Assembly: GCF_004331465.1 (NCBI RefSeq)
Contig: NZ_SJKB01000004.1
Span: forward strand, 434,001-498,000
Direction: 5' to 3'
Source of the DNA: Kribbella pittospori
Lineage (GTDB): Bacteria > Actinomycetota > Actinomycetes > Propionibacteriales > Kribbellaceae
Length of the DNA stretch: 64,000 nucleotides
Below are positions 24,326 through 34,054 of this stretch, piece by piece. The translations under genes and the position numbers were made by a program. Every line of letters begins with the position of its first letter. Position 1 is the first letter of the stretch. Below the pieces are notes generated by a model. That model saw only the letters and a program-made list of their open reading frames with translations. It did not search any database and was not told the origin of the DNA.

Positions 24326-26751
24326 CCGAATACACCCGACGCCAGGTCCTGCGGACCGCCGGCGCCGCGGCCGGCACCGCTGTCGTCGCCGGCTCACTCA
24401 CCGATCCACTCACCGCCGCTGCCGCTCCGCCGGCTCCTGGCAGCGACACCAATCCGCTGACGCTCTGGTACATCCAGCCCGCCACCGAATGGCTGCAAGC
24501 ACTTGCCGTCGGCAACGGCCGGCTCGGCGCGATGGTGTACGGCGGGACCGCGACCGAACAGCTGCAGCTCAACGAGGACTCGATCTGGGCCGGCGGCCCG
24601 CACCAGTACGACGACCCGGTCGGGCGCGAGGTACTGCCGGAGATCCGCCGGCTGATCGCCGAGGAGCAGTACCTCGACGCGCAGAACCTGGCCGACGAGC
24701 ACTTCATGGGCCGCCCGACCGAGCAGATGCAGTACCAGCCCGTCGGCAACCTGACGCTGACCTTCCCGGGCATCACCGACGCCGGTATCTCGTCGTACCG
24801 GCGAGAACTTGATCTGACCACCGCGATCACCTCCGTCAGTTACGTCCACGCCGGCATCCGCTACACGCGCGAGGTCTTCGTCAGTCATCCGGCGCAGCTC
24901 CTGGTGATGCGCTTGACGGCGGACACGCGCGCCACACTCACCTTCGACGCGACCTTCAGCACCGAGCAGGCCGCCACCTCGGACCGCTTCGACGACCGCA
25001 CGTTGGCCCTCAACGGCATCAGTGGCGACGCTGAAGGCCTGACCGGCTCGGTCAAGTTCTGCGCCCTCCTCCGCGGCTTCACCGAGGGCGGCACGCTGGC
25101 TGTTGCCGAAGGCAAGCTCTCGGTCGCCGGCGCGGACGCTGTCACGCTCGTGTTCTCGGTCGGCACCAGCTACCGCAACTACCAGGACGTCAGCGCCGAC
25201 CAAGTGGCGCGCGCCGTAGCACCGTTGCCCAACGAGCGCCCGGCGTACGGGCGGCTGCGGCACGACCATGTCGAGGACTATCGCCGGTTGTTCGGTCGCC
25301 TCGACATCGATCTCGGTACGTCGGACGCGGTCGCGCTGCCGACCGACCAACGGGTGCAGGCGTTCCGCGACGGCGGGGACCCGCAACTGGCCGCGCTGTA
25401 CTACCAGTTCGGCCGGTATCTGCTGATCTCCAGCTCACGCAGTCCCGGGCAACCGGCCAACCTGCAAGGCATCTGGAGCTACAAGATGCTGCCGGAGTGG
25501 CAGTCGAAGTTCACGCTGAACATCAACTGCGAGATGAACTACTGGCCGGCAGGTCCGGCCAACCTCGCGGAGTGCTGGGATCCGCTCTTCCAGATGATCT
25601 CCGAGCTCGCCGAGTCCGGGGCGCGGACCGCCGCAACGATGTACGACGCTCCTGGCTGGGTCGCGCACCACAACACCGATGGCTGGCGGGGTACGGCTCC
25701 GGTCGACTTCGCGTTCTACGGTGTCTGGCCGACCGGTGGCGCGTGGTTGTCGCTGTTGTTCTGGGAGCGGTACGAGTACACCGGCGACCTGGAGATGCTG
25801 CGGCAGTACTACCCGGTGCTGCGCGGATCGGTGGAGTTCTTCCTGGACCAGTTGCAGACCGACGCGAAGACGGGCTGGCTGGTGACCAGTCCGTCGCACT
25901 CACCCGAGCTGAAGCACCACGACTACGACAACGTCGGCGTGAGCATGTGCGCGGGCCCGACGATGGACACCGAGATCCTGCACGACCTGTTCAAGGTGTT
26001 CGGACAGGCGGCCGCGCTGCTCGGCGAGGACTCGGCGATGGCTGCGCAGGTGGCAGAAACACGGTCCCGGCTGGCGCCGATCCAGATCGGCTACCTCGGC
26101 CAGATCCAGGAGTGGCTGATCGACTGGGAGGAGGCCGCGATGGAGACGAGTCGACATGTCTCGCACTTGTGGGCCGTCTTCCCGAGCGACCAGGTCACTC
26201 CACGCCGTACGCCGGAACTCGCCGACGCGGCCCGCAAGTCGCTGGAGCTGCGTGGTCCTGCGGTCACGGCCGGGTGGTCGCTCGCCTGGAAACTGAATCT
26301 GCGCGCCCGACTACTCGAAGAGGACAACGCGTACAAGCACCTCACCCAACTTCTCGCTCCCGGACGCACCGCGCCGAACCTGTTCGACCTGCATCCGCCG
26401 TTCCAGATCGACGGCAACTTCGGCGGTATCTCGGGTATCACCGAGATGCTCATGCAGAGCCACTCCGGCGAGGTCGCTCTCCTTCCCTGCCTGCCTGCCG
26501 CCTTTGCGAATGGACGGATCCAGGGTCTGCGAGCCCGCGGCGGCTTCGATCTGGATCTGTCCTGGTCCGAGGGCAAGCTCACCCGGGCTCGCATTCATTC
26601 GCTGCTGGGCAACCGGCTGCGGCTGCGCACCGGCGTACAGGTCGACGTGAAGTCCAGCGCCGGTCCGGTCGCCTTCGCGCGACCTGAGGACGGCGTGGTC
26701 GAGTTCCGCACCCGGCGGGGCGTCGACTACTTCGTCGAGCCGCGCCCCTGA
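24322..26751 (+). CDS. GH95 alpha-L-fucosidase or alpha-L-galactosidase, Tat-exported
   Basis: 809 residues. The N-terminus MTEYTRRQVLRTAG carries a twin-arginine signal. The catalytic protein begins with ALAVGNGRLGAMVYGG and EQLQLNEDSIWAGGP, diagnostic of GH95. The (alpha/alpha)6 barrel has QGIWSYKMLPEWQSKFTLN, INCEMNYWPAGPANLAEC, GWVAHHNTDGWRG and TSPSHSPE, and the C-terminal sandwich follows LHPPFQIDGNFGG. The length matches the family (750-850). GH95 members release L-fucose or L-galactose; the latter occurs in rhamnogalacturonan II and xyloglucan. It is translationally coupled to the lactonase gene, which fits use of the released L-sugar. Confidence 0.95.
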   Translation: MTEYTRRQVLRTAGAAAGTAVVAGSLTDPLTAAAAPPAPGSDTNPLTLWYIQPATEWLQALAVGNGRLGAMVYGGTATEQLQLNEDSIWAGGPHQYDDPVGREVLPEIRRLIAEEQYLDAQNLADEHFMGRPTEQMQYQPVGNLTLTFPGITDAGISSYRRELDLTTAITSVSYVHAGIRYTREVFVSHPAQLLVMRLTADTRATLTFDATFSTEQAATSDRFDDRTLALNGISGDAEGLTGSVKFCALLRGFTEGGTLAVAEGKLSVAGADAVTLVFSVGTSYRNYQDVSADQVARAVAPLPNERPAYGRLRHDHVEDYRRLFGRLDIDLGTSDAVALPTDQRVQAFRDGGDPQLAALYYQFGRYLLISSSRSPGQPANLQGIWSYKMLPEWQSKFTLNINCEMNYWPAGPANLAECWDPLFQMISELAESGARTAATMYDAPGWVAHHNTDGWRGTAPVDFAFYGVWPTGGAWLSLLFWERYEYTGDLEMLRQYYPVLRGSVEFFLDQLQTDAKTGWLVTSPSHSPELKHHDYDNVGVSMCAGPTMDTEILHDLFKVFGQAAALLGEDSAMAAQVAETRSRLAPIQIGYLGQIQEWLIDWEEAAMETSRHVSHLWAVFPSDQVTPRRTPELADAARKSLELRGPAVTAGWSLAWKLNLRARLLEEDNAYKHLTQLLAPGRTAPNLFDLHPPFQIDGNFGGISGITEMLMQSHSGEVALLPCLPAAFANGRIQGLRARGGFDLDLSWSEGKLTRARIHSLLGNRLRLRTGVQVDVKSSAGPVAFARPEDGVVEFRTRRGVDYFVEPRP

Positions 26752-26781
26752 CCTGTCGCCACCGCCCCGAAAGGTTCCAGC

Positions 26782-29538
26782 ATGCCTGTTGGTCGATGGA
26801 CCCTGCCCATGCTCATCACCCTGCTCGCCACCAGCGCCGGTTCGCTCGCCGCGGCCGGCCCGATCCCCCAGACCGAACCCAGCCCGACCACCGCCTGGCA
26901 CGACGGCGCCCTGCGCACTGATCCGGCCGGTCTCGTCGGCCGATCCGATCTCGTCCAGGAAGGACCGGCCTGGCGTGCGTACCAGGCCATGCCGCTCGGC
27001 AACGGCGTCCTCGGCGCCGCGGTCTGGGCCGAGAAGGGCTTCAGCGCCCAGCTCAACCGGGTCGACACCTTCCCCGATCTCAAGTCCGCCGGCCGGCTCG
27101 TCGTACCCGGTCTCGATCCGTTGATGCGCGCATCCGACTACAAGGGCCGGCTGGCGTTGTACGACGGCCAACTCGTGCAGAGCGGTGGCGGGATGTCGGC
27201 CCGTTCGTACGTGCGCGCCGATGCCGACCAGTTCGTGCTCGAGGTCACCGGCGCCGATCCTGGCAAGACCCAGACCGCTGATCTCAAACTCTGGCCGGGT
27301 CGTACGCCAACCACGAGCGCGGCCGGTGCGGTCGCAGCACTGGCGGAGACCTTCAAAGACGAGGCATCCGGAGGTGTCACCGGTGCGGTTGCCGCGTTGA
27401 CCGCGCGGGCGCGGGACGTGTCCGCGTCCGTCGTTGATCCGCTGACTGTCCGGCTCACCTTCCGGCCCAATCGTGACGGCAGCTTCCGGCTCGTCGTCGG
27501 CGTACCGTCGTACAAGGGTGGCGATGTAACGACTGCCGCTCGCCATGCGGTGGTCGAGGCCCACAGCAACCATCTCGCCTGGTGGCATGACTTCTGGGCA
27601 AAGGCGGCGCCGATGCGGATCACGTCCGCCGACGGCACCGGCGAGTACGTCGAGAACCTCCGCACGCTGCAGCTCTACACGATGGCCGCGTCGATGCGTG
27701 GCCCGGTGCCGAGCACCCATGGTGCGGTAGTCCGGATGTTCTCCTCGTCCCAGGACCAGGCCGACTGGGATCAGGACGCGTACTGGCACTTCAACCTGCG
27801 CATGCTCGTGTCCGCGAATCTCGGTGCGGGCATCGGCGATCTCAACGCGCCGTACTTCGACTTCTATCTCGACCAGGCCGCGGCGATGAAGGAGTGGACG
27901 GCCACCCACTGGACCGGTGCCCGCGGGATCTGCGTGCCCGAGTTCCTGCGGTACGACGGGACTGCGGACGGCTGTGACAACACGTCCGAGCCGAACTACA
28001 CGACCCGCATCCTGAGCAGTGGGGCCGAGCTGGTGAACAACATCTGGCAGCAGTACCGCTACACCGGCGACCGGGCGCTGCTCAACGGCAGCTACCCGTT
28101 GATGCGGGAGGTCGCGGACTTCTACCTGTCGGCGCTGACACCTGGTGAGGACGGCTACCTGCATCTCGAGCACGTCAACGCACTCGAGGTGCAGTGGGAC
28201 ACCAACGACCCCACACCGGACCTCGCCGGGATGCGGGTCATCTTCCCGATCGTCGCCGACCTCGCCTCGGCGCGAGGTGATGACGCGTTCGCCGGTCAGC
28301 TGCGCGAGGCGGTCGGCAAGCTGCCGTCGTTCCGGACCGTGCAGCGTGGTGGCGAGGAAGTGCTCGCGTGGTCCGGCACTGATGAAGAAGCGCACAACAC
28401 GCAGAACCCGGAGATGGAGGCGCTGTGGCCGTGGGGTCTGTTCGACGAGACCTCTAGCCTGATGCAGGCGACGTACCGGCAACGGGTCTACCCGCAGGAC
28501 AAGGACTGGGGGATGGACGCCACGTGGGCCGCGCGTCTTGGGCAGTCCGATGAGGTGAAACGGCTGCTGTTGAAGGGGATCGCGGACTTCCAGATCTACC
28601 CGAACGGTTTCACCGTCCACCGGCCTGGTCAGGAAGCGGTCCGGAACCACAGCTTCTACAACGAGTGGGGCGGGGTCGTGACCACCGGTCTGCAGGAGGC
28701 TTTGGTCCAGTCGTACGACGGTGTCGTCGACGTCGCGCCGGCGTGGCCGAGTGACTGGGACGTGTCCGGGTCGGTGCAGATCGAGGGTGGTCACCGGATC
28801 AGCACCGAGGTGCACGGCGGCGTACCGAACCTGGTCGGGATCGAGGCCGGGAGCAAGGACACGCTTCGGGTGCGCAACCCGTGGCCGGGTCAGCAGGCGC
28901 GGGTGATCGATGATCACGGCCGGGCTGTGGTGGCGCCGACGACTGCTGACGTTGTGACGGTCCCGGTGGCGGCGCATGCGTCGTACGTCGTGGAGCGGGT
29001 GGCTGTGCCGCTGTCGTCGTTCCGGTTCGTGCCGTTGACCGGTACGCCGGCCACCGCGGTGAAGACAGTCGGCAACCGGATGCTCGGCGTACCTGTGAGT
29101 GAGCCGCCGCTGGACAGCGATCTGGTGAGTGTGCGGACGCCGGAGAAGTTGTCGAACCTCGTGAAGGCTCAGGCGGGCGCGCCGATCTATGTGGATCGCA
29201 GCTACACGATCACCGATCTGCCGGCGCAGTTGGCTGGGCAGGCGTTGGTACCGGGCGCCAACGATGACTCGAAGGCGACCGGTCCATCGGACTACATCAC
29301 GCTGGAGCTGAGCCAGCCGGCCACCGTGTACGTCGCCTTCGACCCGCGGGGCGAGGGCGTCTGGTGGCCGGGATGGCTCAGCTCGTTCACTCGGACCGGC
29401 GAGACCGTTGGCACGACCGACCAACGGCTCATCCTGTTCAAGCGCGACGTACCAGCCGGACAGTTGGCGCTCGGTGCCAACTCCGGGATTGTTGACAAGG
29501 GCAACTCGACCTACATCACCTTCGTCACCCCGCGCTAG
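26782..29538 (+). CDS. secreted GH95-like (alpha/alpha)6-barrel protein with C-terminal accessory domain
   Basis: 918 residues; signal peptide LPMLITLLATSAGSLAAAG. The segment PLGNGVLGAAVWAEKGFSAQ echoes the GH95 entry motif and QDQADWDQDAYWHFNLRM, NNIWQQYRYTGDRALLNGSY and FYNEWGGVVTTGLQEAL outline an (alpha/alpha)6 barrel, but the canonical GH95 blocks of the upstream gene are altered, so it is a distant relative or an unlisted family. Residues from about 790 (SDYITLELSQPATVYVAFDP, WWPGWLSSFTRTG) form an accessory beta-domain seen in other secreted pectin enzymes. It follows the GH95 gene after 30 bp, so they are co-transcribed. A glycosidase acting on pectin side chains is likely; specificity is unknown. 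Confidence 0.7.
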   Translation: MPVGRWTLPMLITLLATSAGSLAAAGPIPQTEPSPTTAWHDGALRTDPAGLVGRSDLVQEGPAWRAYQAMPLGNGVLGAAVWAEKGFSAQLNRVDTFPDLKSAGRLVVPGLDPLMRASDYKGRLALYDGQLVQSGGGMSARSYVRADADQFVLEVTGADPGKTQTADLKLWPGRTPTTSAAGAVAALAETFKDEASGGVTGAVAALTARARDVSASVVDPLTVRLTFRPNRDGSFRLVVGVPSYKGGDVTTAARHAVVEAHSNHLAWWHDFWAKAAPMRITSADGTGEYVENLRTLQLYTMAASMRGPVPSTHGAVVRMFSSSQDQADWDQDAYWHFNLRMLVSANLGAGIGDLNAPYFDFYLDQAAAMKEWTATHWTGARGICVPEFLRYDGTADGCDNTSEPNYTTRILSSGAELVNNIWQQYRYTGDRALLNGSYPLMREVADFYLSALTPGEDGYLHLEHVNALEVQWDTNDPTPDLAGMRVIFPIVADLASARGDDAFAGQLREAVGKLPSFRTVQRGGEEVLAWSGTDEEAHNTQNPEMEALWPWGLFDETSSLMQATYRQRVYPQDKDWGMDATWAARLGQSDEVKRLLLKGIADFQIYPNGFTVHRPGQEAVRNHSFYNEWGGVVTTGLQEALVQSYDGVVDVAPAWPSDWDVSGSVQIEGGHRISTEVHGGVPNLVGIEAGSKDTLRVRNPWPGQQARVIDDHGRAVVAPTTADVVTVPVAAHASYVVERVAVPLSSFRFVPLTGTPATAVKTVGNRMLGVPVSEPPLDSDLVSVRTPEKLSNLVKAQAGAPIYVDRSYTITDLPAQLAGQALVPGANDDSKATGPSDYITLELSQPATVYVAFDPRGEGVWWPGWLSSFTRTGETVGTTDQRLILFKRDVPAGQLALGANSGIVDKGNSTYITFVTPR

Positions 29539-30571
29539 CCACTACGATCCGGGGATGCTGCCCGGCGACAGCGACGTCGTACACGTCACTGACCCGCCAG
29601 GCGGCATCCCCGATCATGTTGGCCGCCTGTTGGTGGTTGAGGATCGCGACCACGAGCCCGTCCGGCTGCAGGATCCCGCGCCATTGGGCCAGGTACGGCG
29701 TGAAGCTGCCGATCCCCAGCCGGACGTCCCAGGGTGGATTCGTGAGGATGCGATCCACCGGACCGTCCAGTCGCGCCGCGTCGCCGGTGCTCCAGACGAT
29801 GGACGAGTCGCGCGGCGAATTCATCCGCGCGGCCGCGACGGCGATCGGCTCCTGGTCGATCCCGACGTACGTCGCTGCCGGCTCGATGGCCTGTGCTTCG
29901 AGAAGCAGGGTTCCTGCACCGCAGAACGGATCAAGGACTCTGTATCCCTCAGCGATGCGTGCCAGTCGGGCCATCGCGGCGGCCACCGGCGGATGCAGGC
30001 TGCCGGTGACAGTCTGCCGGCGCCAGACGCGGCGGTGCAGCGGGACGTCGTACGGCCGGACGCCGATCCACAGCGTCTTGCCGTCGAGGATGACCCGCCA
30101 CTCCGTCCGGTCGACCGGCGGAGCCTCGCCGGTGCGGCGCGAGTGGTACCTGGCGCCGGACCGCTCCTGGATGAGGCGGCCAACCAGGTCTTCGATGTCG
30201 AACCGGTTGTAGTTGCGCCGGCCGAGGGACGACGCGGTCACCGCGAAGTCTCCTGCATCGTTCAACTGGACGCAGGCTTCGGTGACGGCCGCTGCCAGAT
30301 CCTGCTTGGTACGCCCCGGATCGGGCACGGCGGCCTGGACGACGAACAGGTCGTCGGCGAGGCGTGGTGGGGTGGTGATGATCGTCGCCGCGGCGGGCTC
30401 GACGATGAGTTGTCGCTTGGACAGGTCGATCACGCGGTGGCTCGCAGCGGCCAGTTCCTCGGCCGCTAGTTGCTCCAGGCCCGTGACGGTTCGCACGAGT
30501 ACGACCCGCTGTGAACCGGTGCGGAGGGTTTGGGTGATCGATTCTGCCGCGACTGTACGCGCAGATCGCAT
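29525..30571 (-). CDS. THUMP-domain class I RNA methyltransferase (UPF0020/Trm14-RlmKL type)
   Basis: 348 residues, ATG 30571 with GGGAG 7 nt upstream. Residues 30-155 form a THUMP-like RNA-binding domain (TVTGLEQLAAEELAA at its entry). Residues 170-345 are the methyltransferase, with the SAM motif YRVLDPFCGAGTLLLEA, Asp in YVGIDQEP and the catalytic NPPW in RILTNPPWDVR. NPPW enzymes of this group methylate the N2 of guanine in tRNA or rRNA. Its stop overlaps the end of the convergent GH95-like gene by 14 bp. It is a housekeeping-type gene embedded in the sugar region, with no functional link visible. Confidence 0.9.
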   Translation of the reverse strand: MRSARTVAAESITQTLRTGSQRVVLVRTVTGLEQLAAEELAAASHRVIDLSKRQLIVEPAAATIITTPPRLADDLFVVQAAVPDPGRTKQDLAAAVTEACVQLNDAGDFAVTASSLGRRNYNRFDIEDLVGRLIQERSGARYHSRRTGEAPPVDRTEWRVILDGKTLWIGVRPYDVPLHRRVWRRQTVTGSLHPPVAAAMARLARIAEGYRVLDPFCGAGTLLLEAQAIEPAATYVGIDQEPIAVAAARMNSPRDSSIVWSTGDAARLDGPVDRILTNPPWDVRLGIGSFTPYLAQWRGILQPDGLVVAILNHQQAANMIGDAAWRVSDVYDVAVAGQHPRIVVASAG

Positions 30572-30593
30572 GAAGGGTCTCCCGGTCAGCGGT

Positions 30594-30620
30594 CGGGAGC
30601 GGCCTAGTAGTCCGCTCCCG
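30594..30620. promoter_or_regulatory. inverted repeat in the leader of the RNA methyltransferase gene
   Basis: CGGGAGCGG (30594-30602) and CCGCTCCCG (30612-30620) are perfect 9-bp arms around a 9-nt loop, starting 23 nt before the ATG. It could be an operator, an attenuator hairpin or a terminator for upstream GH2 transcription. The sequence does not decide. Confidence 0.5.
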
Positions 30621-30712
30621 CATCGCCGGCCTCGGGCGGGTCGTGCCGAACACGACCGCTACAGCCTCGGACTGGCCAGCGGGAAGCTAGCTCAGTCGGA
30701 AGAAGTTCATGA

Positions 30713-33700
30713 TCATGCGTCCGATCGTCCCACAGCGTGTTCAGCGCTGCGACCGAATTGATGGAACGTGAGGGAGAAGGTGTACGACCCTGGCTCGAGG
30801 GTGTGTTGTGGCGTCGCGGGTGGTCCGCAGGACGCGGAGCCGAGGCCGTTCTGCGCCAGGTCGAGGTTGAGGTAGATGTGCTCGCGCGGGGTCAGGTCGG
30901 AGCGGTGGCGGGCGCGTTCGAGGTCCTCGGCGGTCCAGCGGCGTGCCGTCAGCTGGAAGTACGGCGCTCCCTCCACTCGGAGGCCGTTGCCCTGGGCATC
31001 GGTCAGTTCTGCCCAGCGCACGTCGATCCGCGATCCGTTCTCCTGAGGTACGACGTACGGCGTCTGCATCTCGTCGACCGTGCTGGTGTACCGCCCGACC
31101 CGGGCCGCCTCCCGACTGTCGGCGTACGCCTCCCCCGGTCCACCACCGAACCACCGGACTCTGTCCAGGCTGCTCGGCACCGCCATCCGTACCCCGACCC
31201 GCGGCCAACTCCCACACCGCGGCGACACCGCCGTACCACCCCACTCCCCCTCCGGCTCGACCTCAACCGTCAGCCGCAACCCATCTCCCACACTCACCCA
31301 CCGATAAGTCGCCCGCACCCCCACCCCAAGCCCATCAGGCGCCACCCGCGCCCGCACCACCAACTCCTCGTCCCCCACCCGCCCCGATCCGCGACCACCC
31401 CGCGGCCCCTCCACCCGCCCCGATCCGCGATCACCCCGTGTCTCCCCCACCCACCCCGATCCGCGATCATCCCGCGGCTCCTCCACCCGCCCCGATCCGC
31501 GCTCACCCCTCGGCTCCTCCACCAGCTCGACCCGATGCAACAACCGATCCAACCCAGCCGCCCGCCACTCCCCCACAACCCCATTCCGCCCACCCTGCCC
31601 ACAGTCGTTGTCAGTAGGCGCCCGCCACAAATCCAACTCCGGCCCGCCCACCTCAACCCCACCCAACCGAACCAGCCGCCCGGTCCCCCGCTCGAACTCC
31701 CCTACCCCAAGCCCAATCCGCTCCCCACCCCCACGCAACCCAACCCGCTCCCGCAGGCCGCTCAGCCCAGCCCGCTCCTCATCCACCCCGCCCGACACAA
31801 CCGGCCCCACCTGCACCCCGCCCGACCCAGCCCACTCCCCATCCACCCCGCCCGACACAACCGTCTCCCCGGTCACCCCGCTCGGGACAGCCTCTTCCGG
31901 CTGCATCCCGCTCGGCACGGCCCGCTCTGGCTGCACTCCGCTCGGCTCGACCTGCGTCGACTGCGCCGGGCTCGGCGTATCGCGCCGGTCCTGCGCACTT
32001 CCGCCATCCAGGCGGAACTGGGTCCAAGCCACCTCGTGCCCGGCGGAGGCCCACGCCTCGTCCTTCGCCAGCACCGCCCGTACCGTCAACCACCGCTCGC
32101 CGACCAGACCCGTCGAGGGCAGATCAACCGGTGGCTGTACTTCCACCGTGGAACCCGGTTCGACCTTGGGAACTCCCAGCCGGCCGGACCCCACCTCGAC
32201 ACCATCGCTCTCTTCCGACCACAGGAACTCCAGGTTGTTGAGGGTGGTGAAGGTTTGGAGGTTGTGGATGGTTAGGGGGTTGGGGCCGGTGATGCGGACC
32301 GGCTCGATGACCTTTTTGTATTCGGTGAGGCCGGGGGACGGAGTGCGGTCGGGGAACAGGAGGCCGTCGATGCAGAAGTTGGCGCCGTGGACGCGCTCGC
32401 CGAAGTCGCCGCCGTACACGTGGTCGGTTGCGCCAGGCAACAGCAACCCGTGATCGATCCACTCCCAGACGAACCCACCCTGCAGCCGCGGGTACCGCTC
32501 GAGGATCCGCTGATAGTCGGCCAGCCCGCCAGGACCGTTGCCCATGGCATGGGCGTACTCCGCGAGCACGAACGGCAACCCACGCCGGCGGGTCTCCAAC
32601 TCGGGGCTGTCCTCGGTCTCCGGCGGTACGTCCTCGGTCCGGGTGCCGATCGCTTCGAGATCCTCGAGGGGCGTGTACATCAGGCTGTAGAAGTCGGAGA
32701 ACTCGTAGCTGCGGTCCCGCTCGTAGAACACCGCCCGCCCGGGATCGCGCTCGCGGGTCCACTCGGCGAGCGTGCCGAAGTTCCGTCCGCGGTGGCTCTC
32801 GTTCGCCAACGACCAGACGATGACGCTCGGGTGGTTCTTGTCTCGCTCCACCATCCGGCGCATCCGGTCCAGCATCATCGGTGCCCAGTCCGGATCGTCG
32901 GCCGGGTTGCCGCGCCAGTCGGTGTAGATGAAGCCGTGGGTCTCGATGTCGCACTCGTCGATCACCCACAGCCCGAGCTCGTCGCACAGGTCGAGGAACG
33001 CGGGATGCGGCGGATAGTGCGCCGTACGGACCGCGTTGAGGTTGTGCTGCTTCATCAGCACGAGGTCCTGCCGCATCGCCTCGACCGTCATCGCCCGGCC
33101 GCGGCGTTCGTCGTGCTCGTGCCGGTTCACCCCGCGAAAGAACAGCGGCTGCCCGTTGACTGTCAGCAGCCCGTCGGTCATCGCGACCGTCCGGAAGCCG
33201 ATCCGCAACTCCACGGTCTCGCCGTCGACGGCGACCTGGGCGTCGTACAGGCGCGGTACTTCCGCCGTCCATGGCTCAACGCGTGGGATCGTGACGGTCT
33301 CGCCCGGCTGCAGTTCGAGCCCGAGCTCCGGGATCGTGATCCGCGGGTGAGACTGAAGGGGATCGGTGCCAGGCTCACGCCGTACGAGGGCTGACGGTTT
33401 GACGTCGACTCGCAAGGTGCCGGCGCCGGTCAGGTGGTCGTAGTCGGCGTGGACGAATACATCCTCGATCAACGGCCGGCTGAGCAGCGCCACGTCGCGG
33501 AAGATTCCCGGCAGCCACCACATGTCCTGGTCCTCGAGGTAGCTGCCCGACGACCATTGGTGCACTCGTACGACGAGTAGGTTCCGCCCCGGCTGCAGCA
33601 ACTCGCCGACGTCGAACTCACTCGGCAGCCGACTACCCTTCGCCGTCCCGACCTCGGTCCCGTTGAGCCAGACCTTGAAGCATGAGTCAACGCCTTCGAA

Positions 33701-34054
33701 GCGCAGTACGGCGCCAGCTCGCTGCCAGTCTGCTGGCAGGTCGAACCATCGACGGTGGTCGCCGGTCGGGTTCGCGTCCGGCGTCCGCGGCGGATCGATC
33801 GGGAACGGGAACGCGGTGTTCGTGTACCGCGGCCGGTCGTGCCCCTGCAGCACCCAATGCCCGGGGAGTTCCAACTCATCCCAGTCCACGTCCACGTCTG
33901 GCTGCATCACATCCGCCGGCGCCTCAGCCGGCCCACTCCACAGCTTGAACTCCCACCGCCCGTTCAAACTCATCCGCGGCCGCGAAGACCTCAACCAAGC
34001 CCGCGGCTCCCGGCATCCAGTCCCCGGCGCCAGATCCTCGTAGTACGCCGTCAT
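30713..34054 (-). CDS. GH2 beta-galactosidase (LacZ type) with low-complexity repeat insertions
   Basis: 1113 residues from ATG 34054, overlapping the GH42 stop (ATGA). The LacZ architecture is complete: sugar-binding domain at the N-terminus (SLNGRWEFKLW, YTNTAFPFPIDPP), immunoglobulin-like domain, TIM barrel with acid/base Glu in LANESHRG and nucleophile Glu in AEYAHAMGN, and the C-terminal small-chain sandwich (APTDNDCGQGGRNG). No export signal, so it works in the cytoplasm. Two repeat-rich insertions break the C-terminal third: about six 10-residue units (31775-31960) and four 12-residue units with GERGSGRVEEPR character (31377-31520). They flank the APTDNDCG block and are unlike the rest of the protein. 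The substrate is probably galactan- or galactoside-derived oligosaccharide. Confidence 0.92.
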   Translation of the reverse strand: MTAYYEDLAPGTGCREPRAWLRSSRPRMSLNGRWEFKLWSGPAEAPADVMQPDVDVDWDELELPGHWVLQGHDRPRYTNTAFPFPIDPPRTPDANPTGDHRRWFDLPADWQRAGAVLRFEGVDSCFKVWLNGTEVGTAKGSRLPSEFDVGELLQPGRNLLVVRVHQWSSGSYLEDQDMWWLPGIFRDVALLSRPLIEDVFVHADYDHLTGAGTLRVDVKPSALVRREPGTDPLQSHPRITIPELGLELQPGETVTIPRVEPWTAEVPRLYDAQVAVDGETVELRIGFRTVAMTDGLLTVNGQPLFFRGVNRHEHDERRGRAMTVEAMRQDLVLMKQHNLNAVRTAHYPPHPAFLDLCDELGLWVIDECDIETHGFIYTDWRGNPADDPDWAPMMLDRMRRMVERDKNHPSVIVWSLANESHRGRNFGTLAEWTRERDPGRAVFYERDRSYEFSDFYSLMYTPLEDLEAIGTRTEDVPPETEDSPELETRRRGLPFVLAEYAHAMGNGPGGLADYQRILERYPRLQGGFVWEWIDHGLLLPGATDHVYGGDFGERVHGANFCIDGLLFPDRTPSPGLTEYKKVIEPVRITGPNPLTIHNLQTFTTLNNLEFLWSEESDGVEVGSGRLGVPKVEPGSTVEVQPPVDLPSTGLVGERWLTVRAVLAKDEAWASAGHEVAWTQFRLDGGSAQDRRDTPSPAQSTQVEPSGVQPERAVPSGMQPEEAVPSGVTGETVVSGGVDGEWAGSGGVQVGPVVSGGVDEERAGLSGLRERVGLRGGGERIGLGVGEFERGTGRLVRLGGVEVGGPELDLWRAPTDNDCGQGGRNGVVGEWRAAGLDRLLHRVELVEEPRGERGSGRVEEPRDDRGSGWVGETRGDRGSGRVEGPRGGRGSGRVGDEELVVRARVAPDGLGVGVRATYRWVSVGDGLRLTVEVEPEGEWGGTAVSPRCGSWPRVGVRMAVPSSLDRVRWFGGGPGEAYADSREAARVGRYTSTVDEMQTPYVVPQENGSRIDVRWAELTDAQGNGLRVEGAPYFQLTARRWTAEDLERARHRSDLTPREHIYLNLDLAQNGLGSASCGPPATPQHTLEPGSYTFSLTFHQFGRSAEHAVGRSDA
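31377..31520. repeat. four 36-bp tandem repeats inside the GH2 gene
   Basis: Units at 31377-31412, 31413-31448, 31449-31484 and 31485-31520 share the core CCGATCCGCG and the flanking ACCC. Each encodes 12 residues on the minus strand, so changes in copy number keep the frame. Confidence 0.85.

Noticed and set aside
26311..29424. A 1037-codon open frame on the minus strand
   Set aside because: It is antisense to the GH95-like gene, Arg/His-rich and without recognisable domains.
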